DNA of 64,000 bases from Portulaca oleracea (GCA_029582165.1 CM055871.1:54280112-54344111); one strand, 5' to 3'. Counted from the first letter of the stretch, positions 46,932 through 58,887 are shown. Made by a program: numbers and translations. Notes: generated by a model not told the origin, from the sequence alone.

Positions 46932-49900
46932 TCATTTTGGAAACCCTGTTTCGGGGTTAAGAAGAGCTAGGGTTTCATCTGGGAGCACAACAGGTCCCCT
47001 CCCGGGCCTCGTACAGATGAAATAAGTAACATCTCCACCACATTTCCCCGGTGAAACGCCATCCTTAACCTCTGGCGGTGGCGGCAAGGATTCCACATCT
47101 TTGATGTCCTTGATACCGGCATCTTCAAGAATAGACTTGTCCCCTAGAACATAACTACACATTCAAAGTGCAAGCTAATCAGTAAAATTCGCGGAAGAAC
47201 ATATCATTCACATACTCCCTTCGTGTTTTTTTTTTATCCGACTTTTTAACCAACTTTTATCGTGTCGTTTTCTGTCACTTTATAGTTTCAATGACATATT
47301 AACTACTACTTTTGTTATTAGCCTAGTGTTGAGCATGCATAGATAGCTACCTGTTTAGATCAGTGTTGGCCCCCGGGGGGAAGTAGTAAAGCAGTCTCCT
47401 CAGAAGCTGAGAAGCAGAATTTCTGTCGCGTGCGATTAAGACAGCATTTGGCCCGGCATCAAATGTGTAAGCTACCTGTCAATGTTTGTTTACTTATTAG
47501 AATGAACCTAGTTGAAACATTACTTCCCAAAAATTCACATGCACAATGTCAAATGAGAACCGGATCCAGGAACAAGGCAAGAATATCGTTGAGGAACATA
47601 AACGGGGGCCCACACTAGAAGTTGTTGTAATGTAAATCGAGGAAGGCCGGGTAAGAAGAACCACACGGTCATTGATGAAGTTCCTAATGCAGACTCTATG
47701 GATAGCAGTATACTAGTATAGAACATTTTGTTCTTTACGTGGGTAGGGTAAGGCTGGGTAAGATAAGACTTTTTCTTAGGGTAAATATTGGTAATTTTTG
47801 GTAAAAATTAGGAAATTTGGGCAATGTGGAATTTGGATATGTTAATATGTTTCATGTTATTTTCTAATTTTCACCAAAAATTACAAATATTTACCCTAAT
47901 ATACCAGGCTTTACCCACATAAAGAGCATATGCTTATCCTATCCTAATCATATCCGTAGTTCATAATTATCGATGTCCCTTAATTGACAACTGATGATGA
48001 ATCATTGGAGTAAGATGATCAGAACCCAAGAAAGCAATCTCATGGAATCATAGAATCATCACGTTATCTTAAACCTTTAAAAAAACAAAAACGAGATACA
48101 AACTCTTTCAGTTTTATCGCAAACAAAGCACGCGCGTTTCTGAATTGGAGAAGCTTGTATACAAAAGCAAACCTGAGGTGTTCCTTCAGCACGATTCCAT
48201 TTCTCTACCGTGCTAATAATCCTGGGATCATCCAGTTGATTTAGACTCGGTAAGTCCCCTTCAAAGATGGGTAGGCTTAACTTAGAAGGAAAAGGCACGG
48301 CAAGAAACTTACTTGTGGGACGTGTCGTTCATGTAGAATATTGGCGGGGATGTGTCTAAGCACACGGCGTGGAACTGATTACTGTCGGCACAAGTAAGTG
48401 CGGCAAATGACGGGAAATCCTTGTTTTTGATGGCCTCTTCCATCTGAAGAATGCGCTTTGGCACTATTTCCTACAAATGATGCACAAAACCAAAATAAAG
48501 TATCACTTTGCGTTTCTTTTCGATGCCTCACTAAACCTTTTTGTGTTTCTTTTCAATGGAGCAGTACGCAGCGAACAGTATGTCTTTAAAACTTGAATCA
48601 ATTGGAACTAGTCTCTCTAAATTGCAACATTAGTGGTAACACTGTTGCATTGGACCCCTCAATATCTCGATTAGTGGTAGGATTTTGGGGACTAAACTAA
48701 AGCTACTTTTAATGCAAAACCAAAAGTTTTGCCTTGGAAAATAGATCAAGTTAGTAATTGGAGGAGGTCAATACCTGTGCCCTATGCTTCAATAGCAAGC
48801 TTGTCTCCACACTTTCACGCATCCCGCTTGTACTGCTAGTTTCCTTTTGCCGAGAGCTTACCTATTGTGCACATAAATAACAAGCGATTAAAATAGCGAG
48901 ACAGATATTAGTTCGGAACAGATGGACTCTGGAAGAAAACTTGAAGAAAATCTTTCATAGCCAAGCATGTTGCAATTATTAATCATGGAGAATGTGATCA
49001 AGTACCACGGCAATCAAAATGACGAGATCATCCCAGTGCTTCTCATCTGTGAGTTGAACAGCCAGACTATCACTTCCATTATCATCCTGTGCCAAAGTCA
49101 AAAAAGAAGAAAGGAAATCGTTAACAGGGTATCAAGGAGTTGTCTAATTAGTTTAGAGCTTACATTTCCCATAATCCACTTAACAAAGCCGCCAAATAAA
49201 CTGCGACAAGCACTACCCGAGCCTTGCCTGCAGAAAAGAAAGGAAGGGCAAAAAAGGAGGACAAATTGAGGCAAACATTACGAGCACCGACGAGACAAAA
49301 AACAACTAGAAAACACAATGCTCGTAAAACCAATGTTAATTAGAGCAAAATGGAACTAGAACACATGTAAGCAAGTATGGAAACATGAAGAACAGGGGGA
49401 CTTTAATACCTTGCTATGGTGGAAAGTTGCTCTTGATCTTCCTTCACATTCATGAGCTTTGCTAGAGCGAAAACTGCACATATAGTAGGCATAGCCTAAT
49501 CTTAGCCAACAAGTAATTTCACTTCAGACATCCATAGCATAATGCATATATTATTATGGAAATCAGAAAGTAGCCCGCCTTGTAGATACACAATACCTTA
49601 GAACATAAGTTTTCAAGTAAAAGTCACAAAAATTACACATTTTGTACGAGAAACTAGCAACACAAAAATGCCTTAAAACATCAGCTTTCAAGTAGAAGCC
49701 ACAAAAAATGACACATTTTGTAAGAGAAACTAGCAACGTCATAGGTCAAGTTACCTAGGCAAGCAAAGCCAGCAGCTGAAGAAGCCAATCCAGCAGCAGT
49801 TGGGAAGTTATTGTAGGATGCAATGTGGACATGCAAGCTTTCCCAATCTTTCTTCGATATTTTTACAGCTTTCTCCTCATCTTCAACATCACTAGCACGC

Positions 49901-50774
49901 TTACGAATCTCTCTTAAACAGTTCTGATATCTACCTCCAGCAAGAGATATCTCCTACACTAACCGGAACAGAAAACTGAGTCACAACTCACAATACAACT
50001 AGAAATGTCATAGAAATCAAGTTTAAGCTACATAAAGTTTGAAATGTATATAAGCACAACTGCACAAGCAAGGTTCGATCCCAAAACTAATTAGCTATGG
50101 GTAGAATAATAACTCACTACTTATACCAACACACTTTGGTCTGTCAATTTGGTGGGTAAATTGCGAGTATGTAAAAATTTAGTAACTTACCTACATTTAC
50201 CTTACCTAAAGTTCTCAAATTTAGCATAATTTACCTAAACCTACCTTTATTAAAACATATCCACATTTACCACTTTCCTAAACATATACAAACAGCAACA
50301 AAATTCTAAGTTTCAAAGGCTTCTGTAATTTCTAGAAGTAAAAGTAGATTTATCTCAGTACATGCTAATATGATTTTGTTTGTGGGCATTCAGAAAGTAC
50401 AGAATATTACCATCAAAATGCAAATTCACAAAAGGGTATTCACAATTTGTTAATCCAATTCAAGGGTAAGACCCAGATTTTGATCTGGGTGTCTCTCAGA
50501 TAATACTCATCAAAAACAAATCCAATCAGAAACCCTAAAAGATGAACAAGAACAAAGTGTATACCTTGCCATTAAGCCACATACGATCAGATTGAAATGC
50601 AGGGCTAACAGTGACAGTTGTAGTAGTGCAGAGGTGATTAGGATCAAGAGTAACACTAATACTGTCATTAATTGGCAAAATTAGGGTTTCATCCCTCTTA
50701 CCCCAGTACTTAATTACTGCTATATTTGTGGGGGTTTGAGCAGTCACCATTCTCACCCATTTCTCACCCGCCAT
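46932..50774 (-). CDS. MVD: Diphosphomevalonate decarboxylase, 10 exons
   Basis: Exons on the minus strand: 50565-50774, 49755-49953, 49410-49473, 49164-49227, 49006-49086, 48775-48861, 48313-48470, 48173-48221, 47351-47475, 46932-47154. All are GT-AG and in frame: 1260 nt, 419 aa (family ~412-420). This GHMP-fold enzyme converts mevalonate diphosphate plus ATP to isopentenyl diphosphate, phosphate and CO2, the last step of the mevalonate pathway. Seen motifs: [16 protein letters not shown] near the N-terminus, the phosphate-binding loop [14 protein letters not shown] (121-134), [10 protein letters not shown] (158-167) and the catalytic aspartate in FDAGPNA (D310). SVTLDPNHL (40-48) corresponds to the PTS2-like peroxisomal signal described in plant MVDs. 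The C-terminal ~75 residues are Pro-rich and plant-like. Two introns hold repeat text, including an inverted-repeat element at 47729. Confidence 0.96.
47729..47928. mobile_element. Small inverted-repeat element in MVD intron 8
   Basis: The left end TGTTCTTTACGTGGGTAGGG and right end GGCTTTACCCACATAAAGAGCA are inverted repeats. The interior has inverted GGTAAAAATTAGGAAA and TTTTTACCAAAAATTAC stretches. Non-coding, about 200 bp; related in end sequence to the element at 39430. Confidence 0.65.
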
Positions 50775-52812
50775 TGATGCTTCTTCTTCTTCTCCAATTG
50801 ATAAAATGTGATGGAAAAAGAAGCTAAATTTGATGGATACGAGTCAAAATCAGTCAAAAGAGGGAGCAAGATCGAGAGGGAAGAAGATGGAGGGCAGATA
50901 TAGGAGCGCGAGATGCAAATGCAAGAAGAACAACGAAGACAAAGATGGTGTTTACTGTCAGTGTAGTATTATATAAGTCTCCTCTCTTTTAATTTTTTTT
51001 TCTTTTGTGTTTTTGTTAAAAGTTAAATTGGGTGATGGACCGGGTTTAGACTTGACAGTCGGGTCATTCGAGTTGGGTTTGGGTTGGGTCAGTTTCGGTC
51101 ATCACAATTCGGGTTTGAGTTAAATCATTTTCGAGTTAGATTGATTTCAGATTGCATTATTTTTTGTTTGATAACATGGTCTTTAGAAAATGAATACCTT
51201 TTGGAGAAAGATGAATTTGGGTTGGGTCACTTCGGGTTCGTGTTACAGTTAATAAATTTTGGAATTTTCAAGCTTGGGTTTGGACTTTGGGCGGGTCGTT
51301 CGGGTCACTTTGGTTCGTGTTACAGTTAATTAATTTTGGAATTTTCAAGCTTGGGTTTGGACTTTGGGCGGGTCGTTCGGGTCAGGTCAGTTTTGCCACA
51401 TTTAGTTGGATTGGGTTGGACCAAGTTGGACTATTTAGTTCACGAGTTGATTTCATGTCAATCCTAAACGCCTTGATTGTATTAACTTTTGGTCAAAATG
51501 GATTACCATTCGGTTTATATTAGATTTGGATTAGAGTTTCATCCCTCTTTAGTAGTTTTAGATTGAGTTAGACTTTTTCCAACTCTAATCCTAAGTGATT
51601 TGATAATTGATTATCGATTATGTTTGATGCCAATTATATACAACAATTTTTCGTATGCATCGTATATTGACAGAATGGAAAGAAATTTAAATATAGATAA
51701 CCTTACATCATCAAACATCACGATTTATGCTAGATGATGCACCTCTTTTAAATTGTTTCCTTTCATTTTTTAAAGTAGAATTACATAATAGGTCGGACTA
51801 GCTCATTGAATAATCGTGATTGACTTTTGAAGTGTCTGGTTTCCCTCGACCCTAGATAAAATAATAATGATAAAATATTACCATTGGGGTGCATACATTA
51901 TTGCACCTACAAATTACAAAGTTTAGGTGTTTGATATTTGGTGTTTGGTTTGATTTATGAAGTAGGTATAATGGCATCTCTAGTTGCCTAGTTAAGACTT
52001 GAAAATGATGTGCTTGAAAGCCTTGAATGAATCTCAACTTGTTGAATGCAACTTCTTATGAAACTTCTCCTTTCAATACTAAACCAAGCTTTGATTGAAC
52101 TAATTAAAGCATAATTGGTCTAGACTGTGGATAATGAATGGGTCAATTTAAGTGGGATCCATTAAATAGTTGTGTCAATTTGGTATTTGTTTGGACACTT
52201 GACAAGATAAATGTCCAAACTTAAATAGCCCATGCCATTCCATCATCAATAACATATCAAGATTCAAATAGATTTTATTATGATTTTAATAGTTTGATTT
52301 ATGTATGAAATCAAGAAAGCCTTTGTGTTCTTCTTAAAATTAAAACAAGACGATGCTGTTAGCTAGGACAAAATGAGAAAAGTCCAACATATATATATGT
52401 ATATGATTAATCAATGACACAACATCTCAACATACTAGGGAGTCTAAAAAAATATTTCTACACAAAAATGAATTTTGAAACTATGATAAATTAATATGAA
52501 TTCAAAAGATGCTTAATTAATTATGTAATTATCAAAAAAATATATTGTTAATATACTAGGGAGTGCTAATCGATGCTATTTAATGTTGAATGCTAATAAT
52601 ATATACTACCATAAATGAAAAAAATATTCCTAACAATAAAACAAGATGATGTTCCTATAATAAAAAGTGCAAAATCCAAGGTAATATTTGATTAATCAAT
52701 GACAGTATCTCAATATTGGTTTCATGTACATGTACCTAATCTTGGATTGGATGATGAAGAAATTCAACAAAAAAATATTTCTACCCAGATGACACCAAAG
52801 AACTGTTATTCA
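50775..52812. other. MVD promoter side and intergenic region
   Basis: Immediately upstream of the MVD start is a GA/CT-rich leader (50775-50940). The rest is AT-rich with one tandem duplication (51225-51384). I see no gene; the plus-strand frames at 51084-51523 are encoded by the GGGTC-rich repeat. Confidence 0.55.
51225..51384. repeat. 78-bp tandem duplication
   Basis: Two nearly identical units. Each contains TTCGTGTTACAGTTAAT, TTTTGGAATTTTCAAGCTTG and GGGCGGGTCGTTCGGGTCA. A shorter GGTC-rich vocabulary surrounds them. Confidence 0.88.
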
Positions 52813-54702
52813 TCATCTACCTAATCTAGTTACATTTCCTGTAGATGATCCTGTACTTATCCTTGATGTTTCAGTTGTGCTTGTTGAGGTACTTCGCCAT
52901 AGAGGCATTCTGAAGGACTCATGTGCGAGAGGGAGAGGCCGATTTGGAAGCTTTGGTATGTCAATGTCCCCTTCTAACATCCTGAGGGCTTGAGCCATAG
53001 TAGGTCTTAAAGCCACCATAACATGAGCACAAAGAATGCCAACTCTAACAAACCTTTCCATTATCCCTTTTGGACCTTCATTCCTTATCGATTCATCGAA
53101 GATCTCATCCATCTTTCCCGATCTCAATAAGTCCCATGCAAAGTCCGCGATCAAAGGGGATGAGGGGTTTGAAGTATCCAACACCTTTTTACCACTCATA
53201 GTCTCTAGGATCACAATTCCAAAGCTATAAACATCACTCTTTTCGGTCAGTTGTCCGTACAAAGCATATTCCGGTGCTAGATATCCATATGTACCGGCAA
53301 CCCTGGTCGTGAGATGGGATTGCCCTTCCACACTTTGCTTGGCCATCCCAAAATCTGCGACTCGAGCCTTCATATCCGAGTCTAGAAGTATGTTTGTAGT
53401 CTTTATATCGCGATGATAAATAGCCGGCTTAACTCCATAATGCAAGTAAGCAATCCCTTTAGCCACATCAAGGATTATGTTCTTCCTTTGAGGCCAAGTG
53501 AGCTTCTCTTTCTTTTGTGGGTTAAACAAGTGATCACTGAGGCTCGCATTTGGCATGTATTCATACACAAGGTACCTCCTCTTGCCTCTAAAGTTGTCAC
53601 TAGCCACACAACACCCTCTTAGGGAGAGAAGATTCCTATGCCTAATCTTGCCTATGATCTCAACCTCATTACAAAACTCTTCATCCCTTAGGGTTTCCAA
53701 ACCCTCAGTAACTTGCTTGATTGCCACAATTGACCCATTTGGGAAAGAACCCTTGTAGACAACCCCAAACCCACCTTGCCCAATGAAGTTCCTAGCCGAA
53801 AACTCATCTGTGGCTCGCTCTAGCTCGCCCACACGGTACCATGTCAAGCCTATGTGGGCTGAAACTTGGCTCCTAACACTTGACACAAAGTTGTCATGAA
53901 ACTCCTTCTCCTTTTTCCTCTTATGCCACATTTGGTACAAACAAATCACCCCCAAGACACACAATACACCAACCAAAGCCCCAAGCAACCCAAAAACCAA
54001 CTTGAAAATTGTCCCTTGGCTCACACTTTGATTATGGGGTTTGTTTGAAGCCAAAGGGATGCCTAGAATACAAGTTGCTGCCTTGACATCCTCTGGACCA
54101 TACTGATTCACAATCCCTGCCGCGTAAAATATGGCAAAGTAGAAACACTTGGTGGATGAATTTGGACTCAAACTCACCAACTGAGAAGTGACCTTCATCC
54201 CTGCATCCAAACAAGAGCTACATTGTGTCAACCTCCTCATGTCACCCTGGCAAGATGAGTCCAATTGTGTGGTGAGACCCGCCTTGTCGGTCCAATCCTT
54301 GATGGTTCTAATCCCAGCACAACTTGTGGGCTGGTTGAGGAGTTCATTGGAGTTGTTGAAGCATGTAGGGACCAAGGGGAGTGTGGTGAAAAACGCGGCG
54401 AGTTTAGCTTGGAAAAGAGATAAGCATGAAGAGGCTGATTCAGGGGTTGTAAGGTAGAAATTTGAGGTGGTTTTGAGGTAATTTGCAAGGCTCATGCCTA
54501 GCAAACTCCTTAGGGTTTGACAACAAGTCATTGAGTTCTTGGTCGGGGCCCAACAATCCCCCTTGTACCAAGGGAATGTTTGGAGGAAGGTGAAGTCTAA
54601 TGGACATGATGAAGAGTTGGTAGAAATGGTAGGGGATTTGGATGAGCAAATTGAAGGGATGAAGATGATCAATAGGGTTGTTAGAAGCAAGGGTTTTGGC
54701 AT
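52813..54702 (-). CDS. SPARK-domain receptor-like protein kinase (At1g11050-like)
   Basis: Intronless, 629 aa, the length of the Arabidopsis relative (~625). Signal peptide about 1-20. A Cys-rich extracellular SPARK-type domain lies at ~33-212, with Cys at 33, 50, 60, 61, 93, 114, 128, 151, 161, 164, 186 and 211. A transmembrane helix spans 233-257 and is followed by the basic stop-transfer KRKKEKE. The kinase domain is complete: glycine loop GQGGFGVV (308-315), K329, E346, HRDIKTTN (430-437), DFG (450-452) and APE (477-479). It is therefore predicted to be an active Ser/Thr kinase at the plasma membrane. The Ser/Thr-rich tail (603-625) is a plausible phosphorylation site. The ligand is unknown. 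Paralogues in this family take part in symbiotic and lipid-derived signalling, but no such role can be read here. Confidence 0.95.
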   Translation of the reverse strand: MPKPLLLTTLLIIFIPSICSSKSPTISTNSSSCPLDFTFLQTFPWYKGDCWAPTKNSMTCCQTLRSLLGMSLANYLKTTSNFYLTTPESASSCLSLFQAKLAAFFTTLPLVPTCFNNSNELLNQPTSCAGIRTIKDWTDKAGLTTQLDSSCQGDMRRLTQCSSCLDAGMKVTSQLVSLSPNSSTKCFYFAIFYAAGIVNQYGPEDVKAATCILGIPLASNKPHNQSVSQGTIFKLVFGLLGALVGVLCVLGVICLYQMWHKRKKEKEFHDNFVSSVRSQVSAHIGLTWYRVGELERATDEFSARNFIGQGGFGVVYKGSFPNGSIVAIKQVTEGLETLRDEEFCNEVEIIGKIRHRNLLSLRGCCVASDNFRGKRRYLVYEYMPNASLSDHLFNPQKKEKLTWPQRKNIILDVAKGIAYLHYGVKPAIYHRDIKTTNILLDSDMKARVADFGMAKQSVEGQSHLTTRVAGTYGYLAPEYALYGQLTEKSDVYSFGIVILETMSGKKVLDTSNPSSPLIADFAWDLLRSGKMDEIFDESIRNEGPKGIMERFVRVGILCAHVMVALRPTMAQALRMLEGDIDIPKLPNRPLPLAHESFRMPLWRSTSTSTTETSRISTGSSTGNVTRLGR

Positions 54703-54767
54703 CTTAACAAGTGTTGTTGGTTGATCATGTTTTGCTAATTAACCCTAAAATACAAAGGGGATGATGG

Positions 54768-54774
54768 TTTTATA
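54768..54774 (-). promoter_or_regulatory. TATA box of the SPARK receptor kinase gene
   Basis: On the minus strand this reads CCATATAAAAC about 66 bp before the start codon. It would place transcription start near 54740 with a short leader of about 40 nt. Confidence 0.55.
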
Positions 54775-55031
54775 TGGGGGTTAGTTTGGGTTATATTAAT
54801 ATATATTAGTTGGGTTATTAGGTAGGAGCATCAAACATGGATCCATGTTTCACTTTTGAGGTGTGTTATCAAATTTGGTTGGCTGCATGATCAACTTTGA
54901 AGTCAAGATTTCAATGTTCCCCCTTTTTGGTTCTCTCTTTCTGACATATAGGTTGGCAAAATTTTAGGCAACTCTATCATGCACTTCTGTGTCCAATTTT
55001 TGAAAATTTTACCTAATTCCTCAAACTGTGA

Positions 55032-55032
<1 letters not shown>

Positions 55033-55085
<53 letters not shown>
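55033..55085. repeat. (TA)n microsatellite
   Basis: More than 50 bp of TA. The minus-strand frame with Tyr-Ile repeats across it is an artefact. Confidence 0.95.
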
Positions 55086-55092
<7 letters not shown>

Positions 55093-55414
55093 TCAGTCAA
55101 CCTAACATGGGAGAATAGTGGTCAAAAGCAAGTTTGGTAATGCTTGGTGGCTGCTGGATCAGTACACGACCAGTATAAAGCAAGCTTGACGGCCATGACC
55201 TTAATCATGTTTTAGTGGTTAATCTCTTTGTATTTTCCCAAAAAAAAAAGAAATAAATAATGTTATACTTATATATACTGTTCTTTTAAAGTGTAAGATA
55301 GTTATAAGGTATGTTACATCAGTTATTATTATTTATATATATGAATTTTTAAATATATAGTTTATAATGTTTAATAAAGGTATTGTGAGTAAGAGAAATC
55401 ATATCAGTTATATT

Positions 55415-55529
55415 CCCGTTCTTTTATGCGTTGCGTTACGTTTAGTTGCATTGGAAATAGTTAAAAAGTAATGATAATTTGCGTTATGTTGCGTTGCGTT
55501 TGAGTGCGTTAACACATAAAAGAATGGGA
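55415..55529. mobile_element. Small inverted-repeat element, TGTTCTTT family, copy 4
   Basis: The left end CCCGTTCTTTTATGCGTTGC and right end GTTAACACATAAAAGAATGGG are inverted repeats around TTGCGTTA-rich text. Only about 115 bp. Confidence 0.7.
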
Positions 55530-56159
55530 CAATAAATTTATATAAGTTAGATAAGAAAATACAAGCAGAATGAGAAATATGGGATAAAGTAAATAAGAGT
55601 AAGGTAGATATTTATTGTACATACAGTAAAAGAACATAGTCATAGTGAAATGAAACCACACTATCAAATCTAATTTACTCAGAGTTTTAGACTACAAGAC
55701 CTATGATGTGGCCAATTTGATGTTGATGTATGTATCTGAATTGACTTTATCCAAATTTTTATTATTTGGTTGACAAATTTATTACTTTTTTTTTCTGAGG
55801 GCTTTAACAAGCCTTCACATTCATGTCATATAACATATTTTTAGAATTTGAATTAATTGTTTTTTAAAAAATAATACTGTAGTAATTTGTATAGCCATTT
55901 AACTTTTTTCTTTGTTTAGAAATGTGGCTCTATATATCCTTCTTATTTGGGGTTTTAACTTTTAAGTCCGTTCATAATATTTTTTTATTCAATATTACAA
56001 ACACAATATTTTTCTTTAACTTGACAAAAACTGTGAGAAATACCCTTCACAATTCATTATTGAAACAAACATTCAAGCGGCGGCTAGCTTAGCTTGATTT
56101 CCAAAGTACCATCGCATGCTTTTTTTTTTTGAGGAAATACCATCACATGCTTTTTATAC

Positions 56160-57000
56160 TAGAAACAGCCATACACATCTTAAATATACCTTTGACCATA
56201 TGAATCAATGACGAAACTAAAATGATAAATAATATGCAATGAAAAAAGTTAATTAAAAATATGATTAAAAAAAATGAAGGGAGAATTGAACGAAGGTCGC
56301 CCATCAAATATTAGATAGGGATGGCAATGGGGCGGGGAATCCCTAAGGCATGCCCCACCCCTGGGAAAAATCTCCATTGGGGATGGGGGACGAGGGCGAT
56401 TTTCCAAAATCTCCACTGCGGGGATGGGGACAAAATTTTCCCCATCTCCATCCCCATTTTCCCCGCCGGGGTGAATTCCCTGTCCCCATCCCCGAATCCC
56501 CATCCCCAAAAATGTTAAACTTATCAAATAACCTTTATTCTAATTCAATATATATATATATATATATGAAGTTAGGATGTTGATGAAGATGTTTTTTAGT
56601 TTATTTTATGCTTGTCATTAAACTTGAAGAGGATGTATTATTATATTTTTTTTCGAATAACATTTGTTGATGTATTATTGTTTGATTTTGATATATTGTT
56701 GCTTGTACAAGTTAAATACGTTGTATTTTAAATATATTAAAAATCGGGTCCGATTAAAATTTAGTTAGATTTTGGATAGTTTTAAAAAATCTCCGTTGGA
56801 TCCCGGTTAGGGATGGGGAATCCGCGGGGATGGGGATGGGGCAAGAATCAATACCTGAAGCGGGGATGGGGACGGGGATGAGTTTTGGGAGCGGGGATGG
56901 GGACGGGGGTATACTCCCCCATCCCCGATCCGCCCTGTTGCCATCCCTAATATTAGAAAATTCCCCACAAATTACATATCAAACATATATTTACTAGAGA
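56160..57000. repeat. P450 3'-flank duplicate, copy A, split by a hAT-type MITE
   Basis: The pieces CACATCTTAAATATACCTTTG, ACCATATGAATCAATG, GAACGAAGGTCGCCCATCAA and ATATTAGAAAATTCCCCA match the flank of the two P450 remnants near 61555-61620 and 62800-63135 in the same order. The P450 coding part is absent. The MITE at 56316-56949 sits between TCAAATATTAGA and its continuation. Confidence 0.65.
56316..56949. mobile_element. hAT-type MITE with 8-bp target duplication
   Basis: The ends are TAGGGATGGCAATGGGGCGG and CCTGTTGCCATCCCTA, inverted repeats of one another. ATATTAGA is present exactly on both sides (56308-56315 and 56950-56957). An 8-bp duplication is the signature of hAT transposons. 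The terminal portions are built from GGGGATGGGGACGGGG-type G-rich repeats; the middle is AT-rich. Non-coding, 634 bp. The frames reported at its left end come from the G-rich repeats. Confidence 0.88.
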
Positions 57001-57316
57001 ACAAGACCAGTCATTGAAACTTAGAAAGGGTTCTCTCAACTTTGCCCTTGCTTTGCTCTGAGCATTGTTAGGGGTATCACTTATACGACGTTTAATAAAT
57101 TTACCCACTTGAAAGTCCATATGAAAAATACAGTTAACACACCACTCCATGTGTTGAAAAACACCTCTTCAGCTACTTACTGAGACCTTCATTGCACTTT
57201 ACAACTAACCAGCCACCTCACATACCCTCAACACAATTGACATGATTAAAGTTACACACCTGTTAACTGTCAAATTAGTACACAAAATTGCTATGGAATG
57301 GACTGGTAGTGTATCT

Positions 57317-58887
57317 TCAGCATTCCTGAACAAGATTGGATAGTTCGAGATTTTTGGCAAGATCTAGTAGGCACGATATGAGTTTCTCCGCTCTGTGTCT
57401 CACCCTCTGGGTCTTTGATGTATCGCCCTCGTCTGTTTCATCATCTGCAAGATCTGCAGCAATTATGGTGCGGATCATTTCAGAGCTCGCCTTGAGTTTC
57501 CCAGCCATTCCTACAACACTCGTGTCTGACTTCTCGACCTCTTCTTCCTCCAATCCAGGTTGTTTTGAGATCACCTTCTTATTCTTAGGGACCACCTTTG
57601 GCTGGGGCTTACTTGCAACTTGCTCTGTTTCTTCAACACGTATGATAGGCTCTTCAGTTTCATCAATGTTGTTACTCTGTGTAACGTCCCAGATTCACAA
57701 TCATCATATTAGTACTAAACAACTCTTAACACAAATGATTAGCTGAATTGAAATGCGTGAATTAAACCCGTTTAGTAACATAATTATAACTGGTTAAGGT
57801 CGGGTTATTACACTGTGCAGGGTTGATCGATGCCTTGACCTTATCGGTTTGATGTGCTCAGTCTCTTTAGCAACGGGAAGTGACTTGTTCGGCTTTCCAA
57901 CTAGCATTGGCTGTTTCTGAGGGGTTGACTGGTGCCTTATCCTCTTAGGTTTGCATTCTGGCTCCATTTCTTCATCCAAACATACGTGCATCTGAAGCCC
58001 TTGCACCAAACTAAGCGGTCTCCCTTCTACAGGCTTTTTCAGCAAAGTTGACCTACTACGTTTTACTCTTTTTGGCTTCAAGCCTGAGATAGGTTAACAA
58101 GCAGAATATCAATCAAGATGACAACTCTCGCACAAGCACGTAACACAGATAATAGAAGCCTAACATGCAATTCAATGTTCTCTTTTTATCGGAGTGAATA
58201 TACAATGACTTGAAAATCACAATATGTGAATGGCTGAGAGCGTGAGACCCTGAGACCCTTTTTAAGACATCCAAGCCAAGACCCTAACACCCCGATAAAA
58301 AGTTGATACTGAATAATGCACAAAAATAGAACAGAATACGCTTGATTCATCACATCTCAGCAACCTAATATATGTATAGGCACTCAGCTCATAATTTGAA
58401 GGAAAACAATACCAGATTCCTCTGCGTCAACATCAATCTCCGCAGCTTCTGGATCATCATCTGGGTCTGTATCAGCTTGGTCCTGCAACTTTGTAAAATT
58501 ATCTATTGCTTCAAACAACTCCTTGTCCAAATCTTTAGGAAGCCCTATCTCTCTTCTCTGCTCAAAACCAAGAGACCAGTAAGAATCTTTCTCCGAATTT
58601 TCTTCCCAATTTTTGACAAGCTTGTAATCAGACAGTAAAGATTCCCACTTTCTCCGGCACTGATTCGAGTTCCTCACTACATCCAATGCAGTGCAGTTCT
58701 CTGCTATCATACTCCATTTCTGGTAAGTTGACAGAGCGTTTTGACAATCCCCTTCGACAACAGCAATTTCATTCACAAGAATGAGCATATCTTGCAAAGC
58801 CCACGGGGGATCAGCTCGAGAGTGAGATCGGGTGCGCAAGGTGCCCGAAGTCGATGCTCCCGTCTGACCTCTATCTCCAGGACCCAT
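57317..58887 (-). CDS. Trihelix-family transcription factor (At1g31310/At2g35640-like), 3 coding exons
   Basis: Coding exons on the minus strand are 58413-58887, 57812-58083 and 57317-57676: 1107 nt, 368 aa, in the range of the Arabidopsis relatives. The trihelix/Myb-SANT-like DNA-binding region covers about 30-95: PPWALQDMLILVNEIAVVEG, DCQNALSTYQKWSMIAENC, NQCRRKWESLLSDYKLVKNW. An SYWSLGFEQRREIGLPKDLD block follows (102-121), then an acidic linker (DTDPDDDPEAAEIDVDAEE, 139-157). A basic, low-complexity middle has two RxRHxST-like units. The conserved-looking C-terminus (MAGKLKASSEMIRTIIAADL, RVRHRAEKLISCLLDLAKNL) may be a helical dimerisation region. The start was chosen as the first ATG of the trihelix frame in its exon. 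A leader exon (low end 59741) probably splices to 58914. The 135-bp second coding intron coincides with a small transposon-like insert. Confidence 0.85.
57680..57812 (-). mobile_element. Small TG...CA (LTR-like) insert forming a trihelix gene intron
   Basis: Read on the minus strand the segment starts TGTAATAACCCGACC and ends CTGGGACGTTACA. This gives TGTAA/TTACA terminal inversions like the LTR tips of gypsy or TRIM elements. The bases next to it are CACAG upstream and CAGAG downstream, an imperfect 5-bp duplication. The predicted intron 57677-57811 (GTAATA...CACAG) overlaps it almost exactly. Without splicing, the frame would stop at VITRP-stop inside the insert. Confidence 0.55.

Noticed and set aside
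51084..51523. Phe/Gly-rich plus-strand frames upstream of MVD
   Set aside because: They are encoded by GGGTC-type low-complexity sequence and a 78-bp tandem duplication.
46932..54702. Functional linkage between MVD and the neighbouring receptor kinase as a metabolic cluster
   Set aside because: MVD is a single-copy housekeeping enzyme, the kinase is unrelated, and there are no terpene synthases nearby. The P450 remnants 9 kb further on are dead.
56249..56583. Gly/Pro-rich frames on both strands near 56.3-56.5 kb
   Set aside because: They fall on the G-rich terminal repeat of a hAT MITE.
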